From: Devosia sp. YIM 151766
GTDB lineage: Bacteria > Pseudomonadota > Alphaproteobacteria > Rhizobiales > Devosiaceae
Length of the DNA: 64,000 nt
Reading direction: 5' to 3'
Assembly: GCF_030285925.1 (NCBI RefSeq)
Contig: NZ_CP127251.1
Span: 124,001 to 188,000, forward strand
Made by a program: the position numbers and the translations under genes. How positions within the stretch are numbered: position 1 is the first letter of the stretch; each line of letters starts with the position of its first letter. Shown here piece by piece: positions 62,335 to 64,000 of the stretch. The notes under the pieces were generated by a model. It was not told the origin of the DNA and did not search any database. It was given only the letters and a program-made list of their open reading frames with translations.

Positions 62335-63363
62335 ATGACAGCATTATCCAGAACCATATTCGGCTTCATGGCCGCGGCGTCCCTCCTGCCGGTCTCGACC
62401 GCCTTTGCCATGGCCGCGCCGTTCCGGCTGATTGTCACCCATCTGGAGCCGCCATTGGTGCCCAATTCGGTCATGGATCTGGCGGTCGAGCTCGGCTATT
62501 TCGAGCGCGAAGGCGTCGATGTCGAATTGGTGCGGGTGCAGCAGACGCCATCGGCGCTTGCCGCGCTGCGGGCCGGCGAAGGCGAAATGGCCAATATCGG
62601 CGTCGACGCGCTCTTGCTGCTGCGCGGCCAGGGCGTCACCGACCTCAAGGCCGTCACCTCGCCGAACAAATCCCTGCCATTCCTGATTGCCGCCAGCAGC
62701 GAGCTGGCCAGTCCGGCCGATCTGGCCGGCCACAGTTTCGGCGTCGGCCGCGTCGGCAGCCTCGACCATTCGCTCAGCGCGAAAGTGCTCGAAGCCGCCG
62801 GGGTGGATATGGATAGCCTCGACATTCTCACGCTCGGGCAGCCCAATGTCCGCGCCCAGGCACTGGCGGCCGGCCAGGTCGACGCCACCACCATCTCCAT
62901 CGGCGTCTGGCTGGCGCTGCCGGACAAGGATGGGCTGGCCGTAATGATCGACCAGGCCGATTATTATGCGGCGGCTCCGGTGGTCAGCAAGGTCAATGTA
63001 GTTTCCGACCAGGTTCTGGCCGAGCGCGGCGACGAGGTCGAGAAGGTCGTGCGCGCCCTGATCAATATCTCGCGCGATTTCTCCGCCAATCCCGCCGCCT
63101 GGGCCGAGGCCATGGCGGCGCTGACCCCCAGCGTCTCCCCAGACGAACTCGCCGCCCTGGCGGACCGGTTCACGGGCACCTGGAGCGTCAATGGCGGCAT
63201 GAATGCGCAGGAGCTGCAATATACCCAGGATTGGCTGTACCGAACCGAGGATTTCGTTGGCGCGGCGCCGGTCCAGGTATCGGACTGGACGGATTTTTCC
63301 ATCGTCGACAAGGTGCTGGCCGAGATCGGCATCGATCCGAACGCGGATCAGCCAAGCCGATGA
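62335..63363 (+). CDS. ABC transporter substrate-binding protein (NMT1/SsuA type)
   Basis: A 342-residue periplasmic protein with signal peptide TALSRTIFGFMAAASLLPVSTAFA. The mature part has MDLAVELGYFEREGVDVELVRVQQTPSALAALRAGEGEMANIGVDALLLLRGQG, the pattern of NMT1/THI5-like and SsuA binding proteins. Substrate could be a sulfonate, taurine, nitrate, or a thiamine precursor; the sequence does not decide. Its stop overlaps the ATPase start (ATGA). Confidence 0.88.
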   Translation: MTALSRTIFGFMAAASLLPVSTAFAMAAPFRLIVTHLEPPLVPNSVMDLAVELGYFEREGVDVELVRVQQTPSALAALRAGEGEMANIGVDALLLLRGQGVTDLKAVTSPNKSLPFLIAASSELASPADLAGHSFGVGRVGSLDHSLSAKVLEAAGVDMDSLDILTLGQPNVRAQALAAGQVDATTISIGVWLALPDKDGLAVMIDQADYYAAAPVVSKVNVVSDQVLAERGDEVEKVVRALINISRDFSANPAAWAEAMAALTPSVSPDELAALADRFTGTWSVNGGMNAQELQYTQDWLYRTEDFVGAAPVQVSDWTDFSIVDKVLAEIGIDPNADQPSR

Positions 63364-64000
63364 ATGCTGCCGCACCCCCTTCCGGCGAAGCGGGCCAGGT
63401 CCCGCCGGCGATCGTCATCGACGCTGTCAGCAAATCCTTTCCCTCGGCGGGCGCCGGCACGCCGACCCTGGCCATCGAGGCTATGTCGCTTGCCGTGCAG
63501 CCGGAGGCCTTCGTGACGCTCCTGGGGCCTTCCGGCTGCGGCAAGACCACGGTGCTCCGGCTGGTGGATGGCCTGATCCCGCCCGATGCCGGGTCCATCT
63601 CGGTCTTTGGCGGCAGGCCCCGTCCGGGGCCGGATGTGGGATTCGTCTTCCAGTCGTTCCGGCTGATCCCATGGGCCAGCGTCATCGACAATGTCGAATT
63701 TGCGCTGCTCAGCCTGCCCTTGTCCCGCGCCGAACGCCGGGAGCGCGCCAGCCATCACTTGGATCTGGTCGGCCTGTCGCGCGTGGCCAGGGCCTATCCG
63801 GGCGAATTATCCGGCGGCATGAAGCAGCGTGTGGCACTGGCCCGTGCCTTCGCCACCGAGCCGCGGCTCCTGCTGATGGACGAGCCTTTTGCCAGCATCG
63901 ATGCGCAGACGCGCGAACTGATGCAGCTTGAATTGATGCGCCTATGGAGCCGCCGGCGCTCGGTGGCGCTGTTCGTAACCCATAGCGTCGACGAGGCCAT
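63360..64000 (+). CDS. ABC transporter ATP-binding protein (SsuB/TauB type), truncated by window end
   Basis: The first 213 codons are in the window; the gene continues past base 64000. Walker A LLGPSGCGKTTVLRLVDGL (about 57-75), Q-loop VGFVFQSFRLIPWASVIDNVEFAL, signature LSGGMKQRVALARAFA (about 148-163), Walker B LLLMDEPFASIDAQTRELM and H-loop FVTHSVDEA are all present. Begins at ATG 63360 inside the binding-protein stop. It is the motor of the preceding permease. Confidence 0.93.
   Translation, partial: MNAAAPPSGEAGQVPPAIVIDAVSKSFPSAGAGTPTLAIEAMSLAVQPEAFVTLLGPSGCGKTTVLRLVDGLIPPDAGSISVFGGRPRPGPDVGFVFQSFRLIPWASVIDNVEFALLSLPLSRAERRERASHHLDLVGLSRVARAYPGELSGGMKQRVALARAFATEPRLLLMDEPFASIDAQTRELMQLELMRLWSRRRSVALFVTHSVDEA

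Overview
The window is 64 kb of GC-rich chromosome from an alphaproteobacterium, almost certainly a member of the Hyphomicrobiales (Rhizobiales). A Devosia-like lineage is my best guess, by inference and not by database comparison. The evidence is the gene content: a RirA-type Rrf2 regulator, UPF0262, DUF2948, MmcB and DUF2189 proteins, long-form HPF next to PtsN, the mutS-glnD-murJ-trpS-usp run, and the hisD/UPF0262/infA/maf/yacG/tRNA-Phe run. Gene density is high. I found no transposases, prophage genes, CRISPR arrays or rRNA.

Left part (1-14.3 kb) is housekeeping. It holds the end of pheT, folC, and then a long minus-strand series: DUF2189 membrane protein, mutS, glnD, murJ, trpS, usp, hpf and ptsN, with metY just upstream. 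Short inverted-repeat elements of two families sit between these genes.

14.3-21.2 kb is a xylose/xyloside locus. A LacI-type regulator, xylB, xylA and a GH43 beta-xylosidase run leftward, and an aldose 1-epimerase diverges from the regulator. There is no xylose transporter.

21.3-32 kb is mixed: a WYL regulator, two overlapping paralogous MFS genes ending in mmcB, rbfA-truB cut off from their usual infB/rpsO/pnp neighbours, an unknown secreted protein, a D-2-hydroxyacid dehydrogenase, an SH3-domain protein and a large FAD/Fe-S D-lactate-type dehydrogenase.

32-42 kb is a sugar-uptake locus. A LysR regulator diverges from a CUT1 ABC operon (binding protein, two permeases, two Gfo/Idh/MocA oxidoreductases, ATPase), which ends at a strong bidirectional terminator shared with an RlpA-like gene. 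Glucuronate isomerase (uxaC) follows.

42-46.7 kb holds a small membrane protein, a predicted small RNA with promoter and terminator, tRNA-Phe, and the leftward hisD operon, in which UPF0262 and a low-molecular-weight phosphatase are fused into one ORF. 46.8-52 kb is a dipeptide-type ABC operon. 52.4-56.5 kb holds an aldo/keto reductase, an IHF/HU-like protein, rirA with two iron-box-like sequences, and an Uup-type ABC-F gene preceded by a structured leader or small RNA ending in a terminator. 56.6-60 kb is a proVWX glycine-betaine operon. The right edge has an NAD-dependent epimerase and an incomplete nitrate/sulfonate/taurine-type ABC operon.

The most interesting unexplained items are the structured RNA before the ABC-F gene, the candidate sRNA next to tRNA-Phe, the UPF0262-phosphatase fusion, the doubled iron-box promoter of rirA, and several perfect palindromic operators whose regulators are not obvious.
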